From Paracoccus thiocyanatus (GTDB taxonomy: Bacteria > Pseudomonadota > Alphaproteobacteria > Rhodobacterales > Rhodobacteraceae), in contig NZ_FTMK01000015.1 in assembly GCF_900156255.1 (NCBI RefSeq), positions 1 to 64,000 on the forward strand: a stretch of DNA of 64,000 nt, written 5' to 3'. A model generated the notes under the pieces. It did not search any database and was not told where the DNA came from. It saw only the letters and a program-made list of their open reading frames with translations. Shown here one piece after another: positions 16,128 through 26,220 of this stretch. Both the position numbers and the translations under genes were made by a program. The stretch's first letter is position 1. The number at the start of each line of letters is the position of its first letter.

Positions 16128-17602
16128 CCCGCCCGCCCCTCTCTGCCCTTGATGGCACCGATTATGACGCCGTCGTCATCGGCGCCGGCGCGGTCGGCTG
16201 CGCCAGCGCGCGCCAGCTTGCCGGGCGCGGCTTTCGCACCCTGCTGGTGGATCGCGGCGATATCGGCGCCGGCACCTCGTCGCGTTCCAGCCGCATGCTC
16301 TATTCCGGGCTCGGCTATCTGGCCGCCCGCTATCCCTTGTGGCAGATGCCCTTTCGGCCCGCCGACATGTTCCAGCGGCTGCTCTACACCCGCGAGGTGA
16401 TGCGCTGCCGGGCCGAACTGGTGCGCGACATGCCGGGCCATCTGACGAAGCACCGCTTCCATTACCCGTTCCGCAAGGGCGACCGCTATCCGCCCTGGCT
16501 GGTGGACCTGGGCTTTCGCCTGGTCGAGGCGCTGGACGGCTGGCGGGTGCCGCTGGCCTATCGCCGGCTCTCGCCTGCGAAAGCCGCCGGCGAAAGCGCC
16601 ATGGCGGCAGCATTGGGCGGACCCCTGCGCGGCGTCGGGGTGTTTCAGGAATACATGTATGCCTGGCCCGAGCGCATCTGCGTCGATACCGCGCTGGATG
16701 CCGAGCGGCGCGGCGCCACCATCCGTACCTATGCCGAAGCGACCGCCATCGCGCGCGAGGGCGAGGATTGGCTGGTCACGCTGGACGAACGCGCGCCCGA
16801 GATGCAGGGCCGGGCGCAGGTCCGCGCCCGCATGGTGGTGAACGCCGCAGGCCCCTGGATCGACCGGGTGCCGGGCGGCGGCTGGGGCAAGCGGCGGGTG
16901 ATCGGCATCAAGGGCGTCAACGTCATGGTCCGCCTGCCCCCGGCGTTCCGCGGCCAGGGGCTGGAAGCCTTTTCCCGCAAGGGCGAGCCCTATTACGTCT
17001 TTCCCTGGCGCGATTTCCATTTCATCGGCCCGACCGAGACCGAGGTCAGCGCCGATCCCGACGACATCCGCGTCGAGGAGGCCGAGATCGACTATATCCT
17101 GGCCGAGGCGAACCACCTGTTCCCCGCCCTGCGCCTGACCCGCGCCGATGTGCTGCATTGCTGGTGCGGGGTGCGGCCGACCTCGACCCGCGACGGCCGC
17201 CAGACCAGCCTGCCGGTCGAGGTGGCCGAGGATCCCGCGATGCCCGGCCTGCTGGCCGTCACCGGCTCGACCATCATGCTGCACCGCCACGCGGCGCGAA
17301 AGGTGGCGCGGGCGGTCGAAAGCCGCCTGGGACGGCGTGGCCCGGCGCCGGCGGGGATCATCGCGCCGCCCGACGGCCTGGGCACCGGCCAGAGGGTGGC
17401 CGCCGAACATGTGGTGCGGCTTGCCGACCTGATCCGCCGGCGGCTGCCCGACGGGCTGGAGCCCGACCTGGGCCGCGGCCGTGCCGAAGAATTGTCGCGC
17501 ATCGCCGCCGCCAGCCTGGGCTGGTCCGAGGCGCGCCGGCAGGACGAGTTGCGCCATTTCGAGGAAGACACCGCGCGGGTCTACGTCAACCCTGACGCCT
17601 AG
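16124..17602 (+). CDS. FAD-dependent oxidoreductase (GlpD/DAO-like)
   Basis: A 492-residue FAD enzyme. The dinucleotide-binding motif VVIGAGAVGCASARQLAGRG lies near residues 15-35, followed by GTSSRSSRMLYSGLGYL, which matches the GlpD pattern after the FAD site. The central region and the C-terminal helical segment (about 410-492) also resemble glycerol-3-phosphate dehydrogenases. It is the last gene of the betaine importer operon (ATGA overlap with the ProC-like gene) and converges on a LysR gene with a 4-base overlap. Glycerol phosphate seems an unlikely substrate here; oxidation of a D-imino acid or N-methyl compound is an inference. Confidence 0.8.
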   Translation: MTRPPLSALDGTDYDAVVIGAGAVGCASARQLAGRGFRTLLVDRGDIGAGTSSRSSRMLYSGLGYLAARYPLWQMPFRPADMFQRLLYTREVMRCRAELVRDMPGHLTKHRFHYPFRKGDRYPPWLVDLGFRLVEALDGWRVPLAYRRLSPAKAAGESAMAAALGGPLRGVGVFQEYMYAWPERICVDTALDAERRGATIRTYAEATAIAREGEDWLVTLDERAPEMQGRAQVRARMVVNAAGPWIDRVPGGGWGKRRVIGIKGVNVMVRLPPAFRGQGLEAFSRKGEPYYVFPWRDFHFIGPTETEVSADPDDIRVEEAEIDYILAEANHLFPALRLTRADVLHCWCGVRPTSTRDGRQTSLPVEVAEDPAMPGLLAVTGSTIMLHRHAARKVARAVESRLGRRGPAPAGIIAPPDGLGTGQRVAAEHVVRLADLIRRRLPDGLEPDLGRGRAEELSRIAAASLGWSEARRQDELRHFEEDTARVYVNPDA

Positions 17603-18474
17603 CCCACCGCCAGCCAATCCGCGAACAGCCGGGCTTTGGCCGAGGCGCGGGGATGGATCGTCAGGTGGAAGCCGGCCGGAGAAGGGATGCTTTCCGGCAC
17701 CAGCCGGACCAGCCGGCCCTGGTCCAGCAGGTTTCCAAGCAGCCCGTCCCAGCCCAGCACGGCGCCGACATCGTCCTCGGCCGCTTGCAGGGCGATCATA
17801 TAGTTGTTCACATGCAGGCTGCGCCCCCTTGGCGCCGCAAGGCCCGATGCGGCGAACCATTCCGTCCAGCCGGTCCAGTCGTTGTCCTCGCTGCGCATAT
17901 GGATCAAGGGGGCAGACATCAGGTCGGCGGCGCTGCGAATGCCGTGGTCCTGGCGAAAGCGCTCGGTTCCCAGGGCCAGGATCCGGTCGTGGAACAGCGG
18001 GCGCCATTCCTCGCCATCGTCCTGGGGGATGGCATAGCGGATGCTCAGGTCGTGGCGGCCGGCCGGGCCCGGCACATCGCTGATGATCTGCGAGACAGTG
18101 ACGCCCGGATGGTCCTTCCAGAACGCGCCGATCTTGGGGGTCAGCCACAGCGCACTGACCGCGGTCGAGGCGCGGATGGTGACATCGACCGCCTCGGGGC
18201 TTTCGCGCAATTGCGTGACGCAATCCGAGATGGTCTCGAAGCCGCGTTGCAGGGCGACCAGCAGGAAGGCGCCCTTTTCGGTCAGTTCCACCCCGCGATG
18301 GCGGCGGATGAACAGCGCGCAGCCCAGGTCCTGTTCCAGCGCCTTGATCTGGTGGCTGATCGCGGCGGGGGTGACGTTAGCCTCCTTTGCGGCTGCCTTG
18401 AAGCTCAGCTTGCGGGCCGCGGCTTCGAAACACATCAGGGCGGTGATCGAGGCAAGGTCGTAGGGTCTGCGCAA
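17599..18474 (-). CDS. LysR-family transcriptional regulator (GcvA-like)
   Basis: A 291-residue LysR protein with N-terminal HTH MCFEAAARKLSFKAAAKEAN then VTPAAISHQIKALE, a GcvA-subgroup pattern, and a standard LysR effector domain. It diverges from the Rieske demethylase gene. The shared gap has a perfect ATTA-N7-TAAT box at 18497-18515, so it probably controls the demethylase operon and itself. It is clearly related to, but not a recent copy of, the LysR at 8397. Confidence 0.9.
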   Translation of the reverse strand: MRRPYDLASITALMCFEAAARKLSFKAAAKEANVTPAAISHQIKALEQDLGCALFIRRHRGVELTEKGAFLLVALQRGFETISDCVTQLRESPEAVDVTIRASTAVSALWLTPKIGAFWKDHPGVTVSQIISDVPGPAGRHDLSIRYAIPQDDGEEWRPLFHDRILALGTERFRQDHGIRSAADLMSAPLIHMRSEDNDWTGWTEWFAASGLAAPRGRSLHVNNYMIALQAAEDDVGAVLGWDGLLGNLLDQGRLVRLVPESIPSPAGFHLTIHPRASAKARLFADWLAVG

Positions 18475-18496
18475 CCAATTCGCTCCGCCGCGTTTC

Positions 18497-18515
18497 AGAT
18501 TACCTCAGATAATCT
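18497..18515. promoter_or_regulatory. LysR box between the LysR gene and the Rieske demethylase
   Basis: AGATTA, 7 bases, TAATCT: a 19-bp perfect inverted repeat containing ATTA-N7-TAAT, the form used by GcvA-type LysR proteins. It lies 23 bases before the LysR ATG and about 85 bases before the demethylase ATG. Confidence 0.7.
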
Positions 18516-18522
18516 AAGGTGA

Positions 18523-19839
<1,317 letters not shown>

Positions 19840-19841
19840 CG

Positions 19842-20909
19842 ATGGCCGCGCTGCCCAAGCCGGCCCTGGCCTTCTGGACCGATGCCGAGGAACTGGAATG
19901 CGCCTCTTATCTGCAAGAGGCGCCCAATGTCATGACCTTCTGCTTTCGCAGCCCGTCCGGCGCGCTGTTCAGCCATGAGCCGGGGCAGTTCCTGACGCTG
20001 GAGCTGCCCTTGCCGGGCGGGGTGCTGCACCGCACCTATACCATCTCGTCCTCGCCCTCGCGGCCGACCTCGCTGACGGTGACGGTCAAGGCGCAAAAGG
20101 ACTCGGTCGGCACCCGCTGGATGTTCGACCACCTGCGGCCGGGGATGCGGATCAAGGCGCGCGGCCCGGCCGGCAAGTTCTCGATGATGCAGGATCCGGC
20201 CGAGAAATACCTGTTCATCTCGGCCGGGTCGGGCATCACGCCGATGATGTCGATGACGACCTTTCTGTACGATTCCGGGCGCGACCCCGACATCGTCTTC
20301 GTCAACTGCGCGCGGCGCCCGTCCGAGATCATCTTTCGCGAGGGGCTGGAATACATGGCCACCCGCACCCCCGGCATCCATCTGAAATGGATCGTCGAGG
20401 AACCCGACCCCTACCGCCCCTGGACCGGCTTTCGCGGCATCTTCAACCAGCTGATGCTGGGCCTGATCGCGCCCGACTACCTGGAGCGCGACGTCTATTG
20501 CTGCGGCCCCGAGCCCTTCATGCAGGCGGTGCGCGACATCCTGCACGGGCTGGGCTACGACATGGCCCGCTATCACCAGGAAAGCTTCGGCGGCCCGCCA
20601 GCCGAGGCCGAGACGGTCCCCGAGGACGTGGTGCCGCAGGAAGGCGCGCTGGCCGAGGTTCGCTTTGCCGCATCCGGCAGGGCCGCGCGGGCGGCCGAGA
20701 CCGAGACCATCCTGGCCACGGCGCGGGCCGCCGGCATCCCCATCCCCTCGGGCTGCGGCATGGGCATCTGCGGCACTTGCCAGGTGCTCAAGCTCTCGGG
20801 CCAGGTGCACATGGTCCATAATGGCGGCATCACCGACGAGGATGTCGAGGCGGGCTATATCCTGGCCTGCTGCTCGCGGCCCATCGGCGACGTTACCATC
20901 GACCTGTGA
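19842..20909 (+). CDS. Rieske demethylase reductase component (FAD/[2Fe-2S])
   Basis: A 355-residue electron-transfer partner for the upstream oxygenase. Order of domains: ferredoxin-reductase FAD domain (HRTYTISSSPSRP), NAD(P) domain (FISAGSGITPMMSMTT; CCGPEPFM), then a C-terminal plant-type [2Fe-2S] ferredoxin with SGCGMGICGTC and a final ILACCSRP cysteine. The ATG at 19842 lies 2 bases past the oxygenase stop, indicating coupled translation. Electrons flow from NAD(P)H through FAD and the ferredoxin to the Rieske centre. Confidence 0.92.
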   Translation: MAALPKPALAFWTDAEELECASYLQEAPNVMTFCFRSPSGALFSHEPGQFLTLELPLPGGVLHRTYTISSSPSRPTSLTVTVKAQKDSVGTRWMFDHLRPGMRIKARGPAGKFSMMQDPAEKYLFISAGSGITPMMSMTTFLYDSGRDPDIVFVNCARRPSEIIFREGLEYMATRTPGIHLKWIVEEPDPYRPWTGFRGIFNQLMLGLIAPDYLERDVYCCGPEPFMQAVRDILHGLGYDMARYHQESFGGPPAEAETVPEDVVPQEGALAEVRFAASGRAARAAETETILATARAAGIPIPSGCGMGICGTCQVLKLSGQVHMVHNGGITDEDVEAGYILACCSRPIGDVTIDL

Positions 20910-20942
20910 AGCCATTTGCCGATCACAAGACAGGGACAGGCC

Positions 20943-22052
20943 ATGAAGATTTCCGAAATCCACATCCATGCCCATGAGTTGCCGGTCAAGGACGGCCCCT
21001 ATACCATCGCCAGTTCGACCGTCTGGTCGCTGCAAAGCACGCTGGTCAAGATCGTCGCCGACAACGGGCTGGTGGGCTGGGGCGAGACCTGCCCGGTCGG
21101 CCCGACCTATGCGCCCAGCCACGCCGCCGGCGCCCGCGCCGCGCTGGCCGAGATGGCGCCGGGCCTGATCGGCGCCAGCCCGCTGCAACCGCTGGTCCTG
21201 CGGCGCCGGATGGACGGGCTGCTTTGCGGGCACAGCTACGCCAAGGCGGCCATCGACATCGCCGCCCATGACCTGATGGGCAAGCATTACGGCGTCCGCG
21301 TGGCGGACCTGCTGGGCGGCGTCGCGGCCGAGCGCGTGCCCTCTTATTACGCGACCGGCATCGGCGAGCCCGACGAGATCGCCCGCATCGCCGCCGAGAA
21401 GGTCGCCGAGGGCTTCCCGCGCCTGCAGATCAAGATCGGCGCGCGCCCGGTCGAGATCGACATCGAGACCGTGCGCAAGGTCTGGGAACGCATCCGCGGC
21501 ACCGGCACGCGGCTGGCCGTGGACGGCAACCGCAGCCTGCCCGCGCGCGACGTGCTGCGGCTTAGCCGCGAATGCCCCCAGGTCCCCTTCGTGCTGGAAC
21601 AGCCCTGCAACACGTTGGAGGAAATCGTCGCGATCCGAAGCCGCGTGCAGCACGGTATCTATCTGGACGAAAGCGGCGAGGATCTGTCCACCGTGATCCG
21701 CGCCGCCGGCCAGGGGCTTTGCGACGGGTTCGGCATGAAGGTGACGCGCATCGGCGGCTTGCAGCCCATGGCGGCGTTTCGCGACATCTGCGAGGCGCGC
21801 GCCCTGCCCCATACCTGCGACGACGCCTGGGGCGGCGACATCATCGCCGCCGCCTGCACCCATATCGGCGCCACCGTCCAGCCGCGGCTGAACGAGGGGG
21901 TCTGGGTGGCCCAGCCCTATATCGCGCAGCCCTATGACGCGAAGAACGGCATCCGCATCGCCGGCGGCCATATCGCCCTGCCGGAAGGTCCCGGCCTTGG
22001 CGTCGTCCCCGAGGAAAGCCCGTTCGGTCCGGCGGTTGCATCGTTTTCCTGA
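20943..22052 (+). CDS. hpbD: 4-hydroxyproline betaine 2-epimerase / proline betaine racemase
   Basis: A 369-residue enolase-superfamily enzyme that inverts the C2 centre of proline betaine or 4-hydroxyproline betaine. Metal ligands are D194, E219 and D242; base lysines are K164 (LQIKIGARP) and K266 ([11 protein letters not shown]). The long segments [13 protein letters not shown] and [11 protein letters not shown] are hallmarks of HpbD as described from Pelagibaca and Paracoccus. It follows the Rieske reductase by 33 bases in one operon. The 4-hydroxyproline enzymes that usually follow in that pathway are not in this window, so proline betaine, or another hydroxyproline betaine, may be the substrate. 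Confidence 0.92.
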   Translation: MKISEIHIHAHELPVKDGPYTIASSTVWSLQSTLVKIVADNGLVGWGETCPVGPTYAPSHAAGARAALAEMAPGLIGASPLQPLVLRRRMDGLLCGHSYAKAAIDIAAHDLMGKHYGVRVADLLGGVAAERVPSYYATGIGEPDEIARIAAEKVAEGFPRLQIKIGARPVEIDIETVRKVWERIRGTGTRLAVDGNRSLPARDVLRLSRECPQVPFVLEQPCNTLEEIVAIRSRVQHGIYLDESGEDLSTVIRAAGQGLCDGFGMKVTRIGGLQPMAAFRDICEARALPHTCDDAWGGDIIAAACTHIGATVQPRLNEGVWVAQPYIAQPYDAKNGIRIAGGHIALPEGPGLGVVPEESPFGPAVASFS

Positions 22053-22115
22053 AGTGGTTTCTCTTGAGCAATCCCCAAGGGATGTTGCCGCCTGACCGGG
22101 CAGATCGGTGAAAAG

Positions 22116-22142
22116 AGGCCGGCCAAGGATCATGGCCGGCCT
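22116..22142. terminator. Bidirectional terminator between hpbD and putA
   Basis: AGGCCGGCC (22116-22124), 9-base loop, GGCCGGCCT (22134-22142): a perfect 9-bp stem between two convergent genes. AAAAG precedes it on the plus strand, giving a short U-run for leftward transcripts. Confidence 0.75.
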
Positions 22143-22175
22143 ACACCCTGGCCGATACCGGCCCCTTGGCAAATG

Positions 22176-25100
22176 TCAGCCGGACGAAGCCAGCAGCGCC
22201 GCGTTGCCCCCTGCCGCGGTGGTGTCCACGCACAGGTGGCGCTCATGCGCGACATGGGCCAGGTCGGGCATGGCTGTCAGCAGCGGCACGATCTCGCCAT
22301 CGCGTTCGGCCAGGGCCTGGGCATAGGCGCGGCCTTGCGCCTGATCGCCCCACCACAGCACCGCCGACAGATGCGGCAACTGGGCCAGCACCTGGGGCGG
22401 CAGGTCGCCGTCGGCGCCGACGGCATGGCCGCCCAACGCCTCGACCGCCGCCACCTGCGCCGCCTGGGCCTTGGGACCCGGACCCAGGCACAGGGCCGGG
22501 GCGCGGCTATGCGCGGTCAGCCGGTTCAATTCGCCCGTGGGGCCGGGCATCAGCCGCTCGTCGATCTTGCGCGAGGGCGCATTGGCCAGCGCCCCGCGCA
22601 CCCTGGCCTCGTCTGCCTGCCCCTGCCAATCGCCGGCCGTGGCCGCAGGCGCGGCGGGCGTCAGGAAGCGCGGCACGTAGCGCGGCCCGCCGGCCTTGGG
22701 CCCGGTGCCCGACAGCCCCTCGCCGCCAAAGGGTTGGCTGCCCACCACCGCGCCGATCTGGTTGCGGTTGACGTAGATATTGCCGACATGGATGGCGTCC
22801 GAGACCTCTTGCACGCGCGCATCGATGCGGGTGTGCAGCCCGAAGGTCAGGCCGAAGCCGCGGGCGTTGATGTCGGCGATCACCTGGCCAAGCTGGTCGC
22901 CCCTGAAGGTCGCGACATGCAGGACCGGGCCGAAGATCTCGCGTTCGAGGTCATTGATGCCCGAGACCTTCAGCATGGTGGGCGGGATGAAATAGCCGCC
23001 CGCGGGGGTGGCCAGCCTGTGCAGCACGCGATTTGCATGTCCGGCGATGTAATCGGCGATTTCCTTTTGCGCGCCGGGGTCGATCACCGGGCCGACATCG
23101 GTGGCAAGGCTCCACGGGTCGCCCAGGCGCAATTCGTCCATGGCGCCCTGGATCATCTGGATCAGATGCGGGGCGATATCTTCTTGCACATAAAGGCAGC
23201 GCAGCGCCGAACAGCGCTGGCCCGCCGAGCGGAAGGCCGAGTTGACGATATCGCGCACCGCCTGTTCCGGCAGCGCGGTCGAATCGACGATCATCGCGTT
23301 CAGCCCGCCGGTTTCCGCGATCAGCGGCGTGCCGGGCGCCAGGTTCGCGGCCATGTTGCGGGCGATGGTCTGCGCGGTCCCGGTCGAGCCGGTAAAGACC
23401 AGCCCGGCGACCCGCGCGTCCGAAGTCAGCGCCGTGCCGATCACGCTGCCGCGGCCGGGCAGCAATTGCAGCGCGGCTTTCGGCACCCCCGCCTGATGCA
23501 TCAGGCCCACGGCATAGGCGGCGATGACCGGCGTCGGCTCGGCCGGCTTGGCGATCACCGCATTGCCGGCCATCAGCGCTGCCGCGATCTGGCCGGTAAA
23601 GATCGCCAGCGGAAAGTTCCACGGGCTGATCGCGCCGATGATGCCGCGCGATGTGCCGGCATCGGCCTCGCCCTCGGCGGCGTAATAGCGCAGGAAGTCC
23701 ACCGCCTCGCGCAGTTCCGCCACCGCGTCGGGCAGCGCCTTGCCTGCCTCGCGCGCCAGGATGCCGAAGATCGGGCCGAAATGCTCTTCGTAAAGATCGG
23801 CGGCGCGGTGCAGCACCGCGGCACGCTCGGCCGCCGGCGCGTCCCAGATGCGCGCATCGTCGATGGCGCGGACGGCGGTCTGGGCATCGACCATCATCAC
23901 CTGGGCGATCTTTTCGCCCGTCGTCGGGTTGACCACATCCTGCATCTTGCCAGTGGGTTCCGAGACGGTCAGCGGCATCGCATCAGGGATCGCCACGTCG
24001 CGGGCGGCATAGATGCGCGCCAAAGTCTTCTCGTCCGTCAGATCAAACCCGGTCGAGTTCCGACGCGAGGCGCCGAACAGCGCGTCCGGCGCCACCAGCG
24101 CGCGCGGCGCACGCGCGTCCGCCAGCGCCACGAAGGGGTCGCGGGCGATTTCCTCGGGCGGGACGGATTCGTCCACGATCTGATGCACGAAGCTGCTGTT
24201 GGCACCGTTCTCCAGCAGCCGGCGCACCAGATAGGCCAGCAGGTCGCGATGCGCGCCCACGGGCGCATAGATGCGGCAGCGGCCTTTCGTCTCGCGCAGC
24301 ACGATGTCGTGCAGCCGCTCGCCCATGCCGTGCAGCCGCTGGAATTCGAAGCGGGTGTCGCCCGCCATTTCCAGGATCGCCGCAACCGTATGGGCGTTGT
24401 GGGTGGCGAATTGCGGATAGATGCGGTCGCTGTGGCCGATCAGCTTGCGGGCATGGGCGATATAGCTGACGTCGGTCGCGACCTTGCTGGTGAACAGCGC
24501 AAAGCCCGGCAGGCCCTCGACCTGGGCATGCTTGATCTCGCTGTCCCAATAGGCGCCCTTGACCAGCCGCACCATGATCCGGCGATCAAGCCGGGCCGCG
24601 GTCTGGTAAAGCCAGTCGATCACCTGCCCGGCGCGCTTGCCGTAAGCCTGCACCACGACGCCGAACCCGTCCCAGCCGGCCAGCGAGGGATCGGCCAGCA
24701 CCGCCTCGATCACACCCATCGACAGGACCAGCCGGTCCTGTTCCTCGGCGTCGATGTTCATGCCCATGCCGGCGGCCTTGGCGGCTTGCGCCAGCCGCAG
24801 CACCACCGGCACCAGTTCGGCCATGACCCGGTCCTGCTGCGCCACCTCGTAACGCGGATGCAGCGCCGAGAGCTTGATCGAGATGCCGGGATTGTCCTCG
24901 ACCGAGCCCTTGGTGCAAGCCTTGGCGATCGCGGCGATGGCATCGGCATAGGCGTGCTCGTAGCGGGCGGCGTCCGCCCCGGTCATCGCCGCCTCGCCCA
25001 GCATGTCGTAGCTGTAGGTAAAGCCCTGCGCCTCGCGTTTGGCGGCGCGGTCCAGCGCGCCTTCGATGGTCTGGCCCAGCACGAATTGCCGGCCCATTTC

Positions 25101-25592
25101 CTTCATGGCGCGGGTGACGGCGGTGCGGATCACCGGCTCGCCCAGCCGACGCACCAGCCGGCGCAGCGTTCCGGCCTGGTCGTCGTCCAGCACCTTGCCG
25201 GTCAGCATCAAGGCCCAGGTCGAGGCGTTGACCAGCGACGAGGACGCCGCGCCCAGATGCCTGCCCCAGTCCGAGGGCGCGATCTTGTCCTCGATCAGCG
25301 CGTCGATGGTCTGGCGGTCGGGGACGCGCAGCATCGCCTCGGCCAGGCACATCAGCGCCACGCCCTCGCGCGTGGACAGCCCGTATTCGGCCAGGAAATG
25401 TTCCATCATCGAGGGGCTTGCCTCGGCGCGGATGCGGCGCACCAGGCCCGCCGCGCGGGCGGTGATGGCGGCGCGGGCACCGGCATCCAGCCCGGCCTGC
25501 ACCACCAGCCCTTGCAGCAGCTCCGCCTCGTCGGCGAATTTCGCCTGGGTGGAAAACACGTCCGAAAACGGCGCGGGGTTGACATGGGTCAT
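22176..25592 (-). CDS. putA: Bifunctional proline dehydrogenase / L-glutamate gamma-semialdehyde dehydrogenase
   Basis: A 1138-residue enzyme that oxidises L-proline to glutamate at the membrane face. The proline dehydrogenase barrel (about 100-430) includes RRIMVRLVKGAYWDSEIKHA and RIYAPVGAHRDLLAYLVRRL. The aldehyde dehydrogenase domain (about 510-970) has catalytic C794 in SAGQRCSALR. The ATG at 25592 gives MTHVNPAPFSDVF; the frame is open further up but through the putR promoter. No ribbon-helix-helix DNA-binding domain is present at the N-terminus, so it is not an autorepressor; PutR takes that role. It is the end point for all proline made by this island. Confidence 0.95.
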   Translation of the reverse strand: MTHVNPAPFSDVFSTQAKFADEAELLQGLVVQAGLDAGARAAITARAAGLVRRIRAEASPSMMEHFLAEYGLSTREGVALMCLAEAMLRVPDRQTIDALIEDKIAPSDWGRHLGAASSSLVNASTWALMLTGKVLDDDQAGTLRRLVRRLGEPVIRTAVTRAMKEMGRQFVLGQTIEGALDRAAKREAQGFTYSYDMLGEAAMTGADAARYEHAYADAIAAIAKACTKGSVEDNPGISIKLSALHPRYEVAQQDRVMAELVPVVLRLAQAAKAAGMGMNIDAEEQDRLVLSMGVIEAVLADPSLAGWDGFGVVVQAYGKRAGQVIDWLYQTAARLDRRIMVRLVKGAYWDSEIKHAQVEGLPGFALFTSKVATDVSYIAHARKLIGHSDRIYPQFATHNAHTVAAILEMAGDTRFEFQRLHGMGERLHDIVLRETKGRCRIYAPVGAHRDLLAYLVRRLLENGANSSFVHQIVDESVPPEEIARDPFVALADARAPRALVAPDALFGASRRNSTGFDLTDEKTLARIYAARDVAIPDAMPLTVSEPTGKMQDVVNPTTGEKIAQVMMVDAQTAVRAIDDARIWDAPAAERAAVLHRAADLYEEHFGPIFGILAREAGKALPDAVAELREAVDFLRYYAAEGEADAGTSRGIIGAISPWNFPLAIFTGQIAAALMAGNAVIAKPAEPTPVIAAYAVGLMHQAGVPKAALQLLPGRGSVIGTALTSDARVAGLVFTGSTGTAQTIARNMAANLAPGTPLIAETGGLNAMIVDSTALPEQAVRDIVNSAFRSAGQRCSALRCLYVQEDIAPHLIQMIQGAMDELRLGDPWSLATDVGPVIDPGAQKEIADYIAGHANRVLHRLATPAGGYFIPPTMLKVSGINDLEREIFGPVLHVATFRGDQLGQVIADINARGFGLTFGLHTRIDARVQEVSDAIHVGNIYVNRNQIGAVVGSQPFGGEGLSGTGPKAGGPRYVPRFLTPAAPAATAGDWQGQADEARVRGALANAPSRKIDERLMPGPTGELNRLTAHSRAPALCLGPGPKAQAAQVAAVEALGGHAVGADGDLPPQVLAQLPHLSAVLWWGDQAQGRAYAQALAERDGEIVPLLTAMPDLAHVAHERHLCVDTTAAGGNAALLASSG

Positions 25593-25701
25593 GCCGATCT
25601 CCTTATTCGATGGGACAAGGCTATCAGATGCCGGATAGGCGGTGCGGCTGAAGATGGTCCACTCCATAGGCATACAGAACAAATTCGAGGCGTTTTTTAG
25701 A

Positions 25702-26166
25702 ATGGACCCAAACCTGGATGCGCAGGATCGCAAGATCTTGGCGGAACTGACCCAGAACGCGCGCATCCCCATCGCCGAGCTGGCGCGGCGGGTTGGCCTG
25801 TCCAAGACGCCCGTGGCCCTGCGGATCAAGCATCTGGAAGACATCGGCCTGATCACCGGCTATCGCGCCATCCTGTCGCCCCTGAAGCTGGGCCTGACCC
25901 ATGTGACCTATGTCGAGGTCAGCATGAGCGACACCCGCGAACAGGCGCTGCAACAGTTCAACGCCGCTGTCCGCGCCATTCCTGAGGTCGAGGAATGCTA
26001 CATGATCGCCGGCGGCTGCGACTATCTGATGAAGGTGCGCTCGCGCGACATGGCCGATTTCCGGCGCATCCTGGCCGAGAAGATCTCGGTCCTGCCCCAT
26101 GTCAGCAACACCTCCAGCCATGTCTCGATGGAGGCCGTGGTCGAGCAGAATTTCACGCTGGGCTAG
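25702..26166 (+). CDS. putR: Lrp/AsnC-family regulator of putA
   Basis: A 154-residue Lrp-type activator that senses proline. The N-terminal HTH reads LDAQDRKILAELTQNARIPI then VGLSKTPVALRIKHLE; the RAM effector domain follows (about 70-150). It diverges from putA with a 109-base gap, the usual PutR arrangement in alphaproteobacteria. ATG 25702 gives MDPNLDAQDRK, the normal start; an in-frame ATG at 25654 is the alternative. Confidence 0.9.
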   Translation: MDPNLDAQDRKILAELTQNARIPIAELARRVGLSKTPVALRIKHLEDIGLITGYRAILSPLKLGLTHVTYVEVSMSDTREQALQQFNAAVRAIPEVEECYMIAGGCDYLMKVRSRDMADFRRILAEKISVLPHVSNTSSHVSMEAVVEQNFTLG

Positions 26167-26169
26167 CCA

Positions 26170-26187
26170 CCCCGTCCGGGGACGGGG
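26170..26187. terminator. Hairpin between putR and the cyclodeaminase-family gene
   Basis: CCCCGTCC and GGACGGGG form a compact stem in the 54-base gap between convergent genes, so it can serve both. No clear U-run. Confidence 0.5.
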
Positions 26188-26220
26188 CGATCGGCCAGCC
26201 ATTGACTGCCTGGCCTTGGG

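Noticed and set aside
15221-17602. A 793-codon frame that would extend the FAD oxidoreductase upstream
   Set aside because: The first 300 codons are Gly/Arg-rich frame-shifted reading of the ProC-like gene; the FAD motif begins right after the ATG at 16124.
22173-25700. A very long open frame (over 1100 codons) antisense to putA
   Set aside because: It mirrors putA codon by codon in a high-GC gene, has no family features, and its composition (His/Arg/Gln-rich) is that of an antisense shadow.
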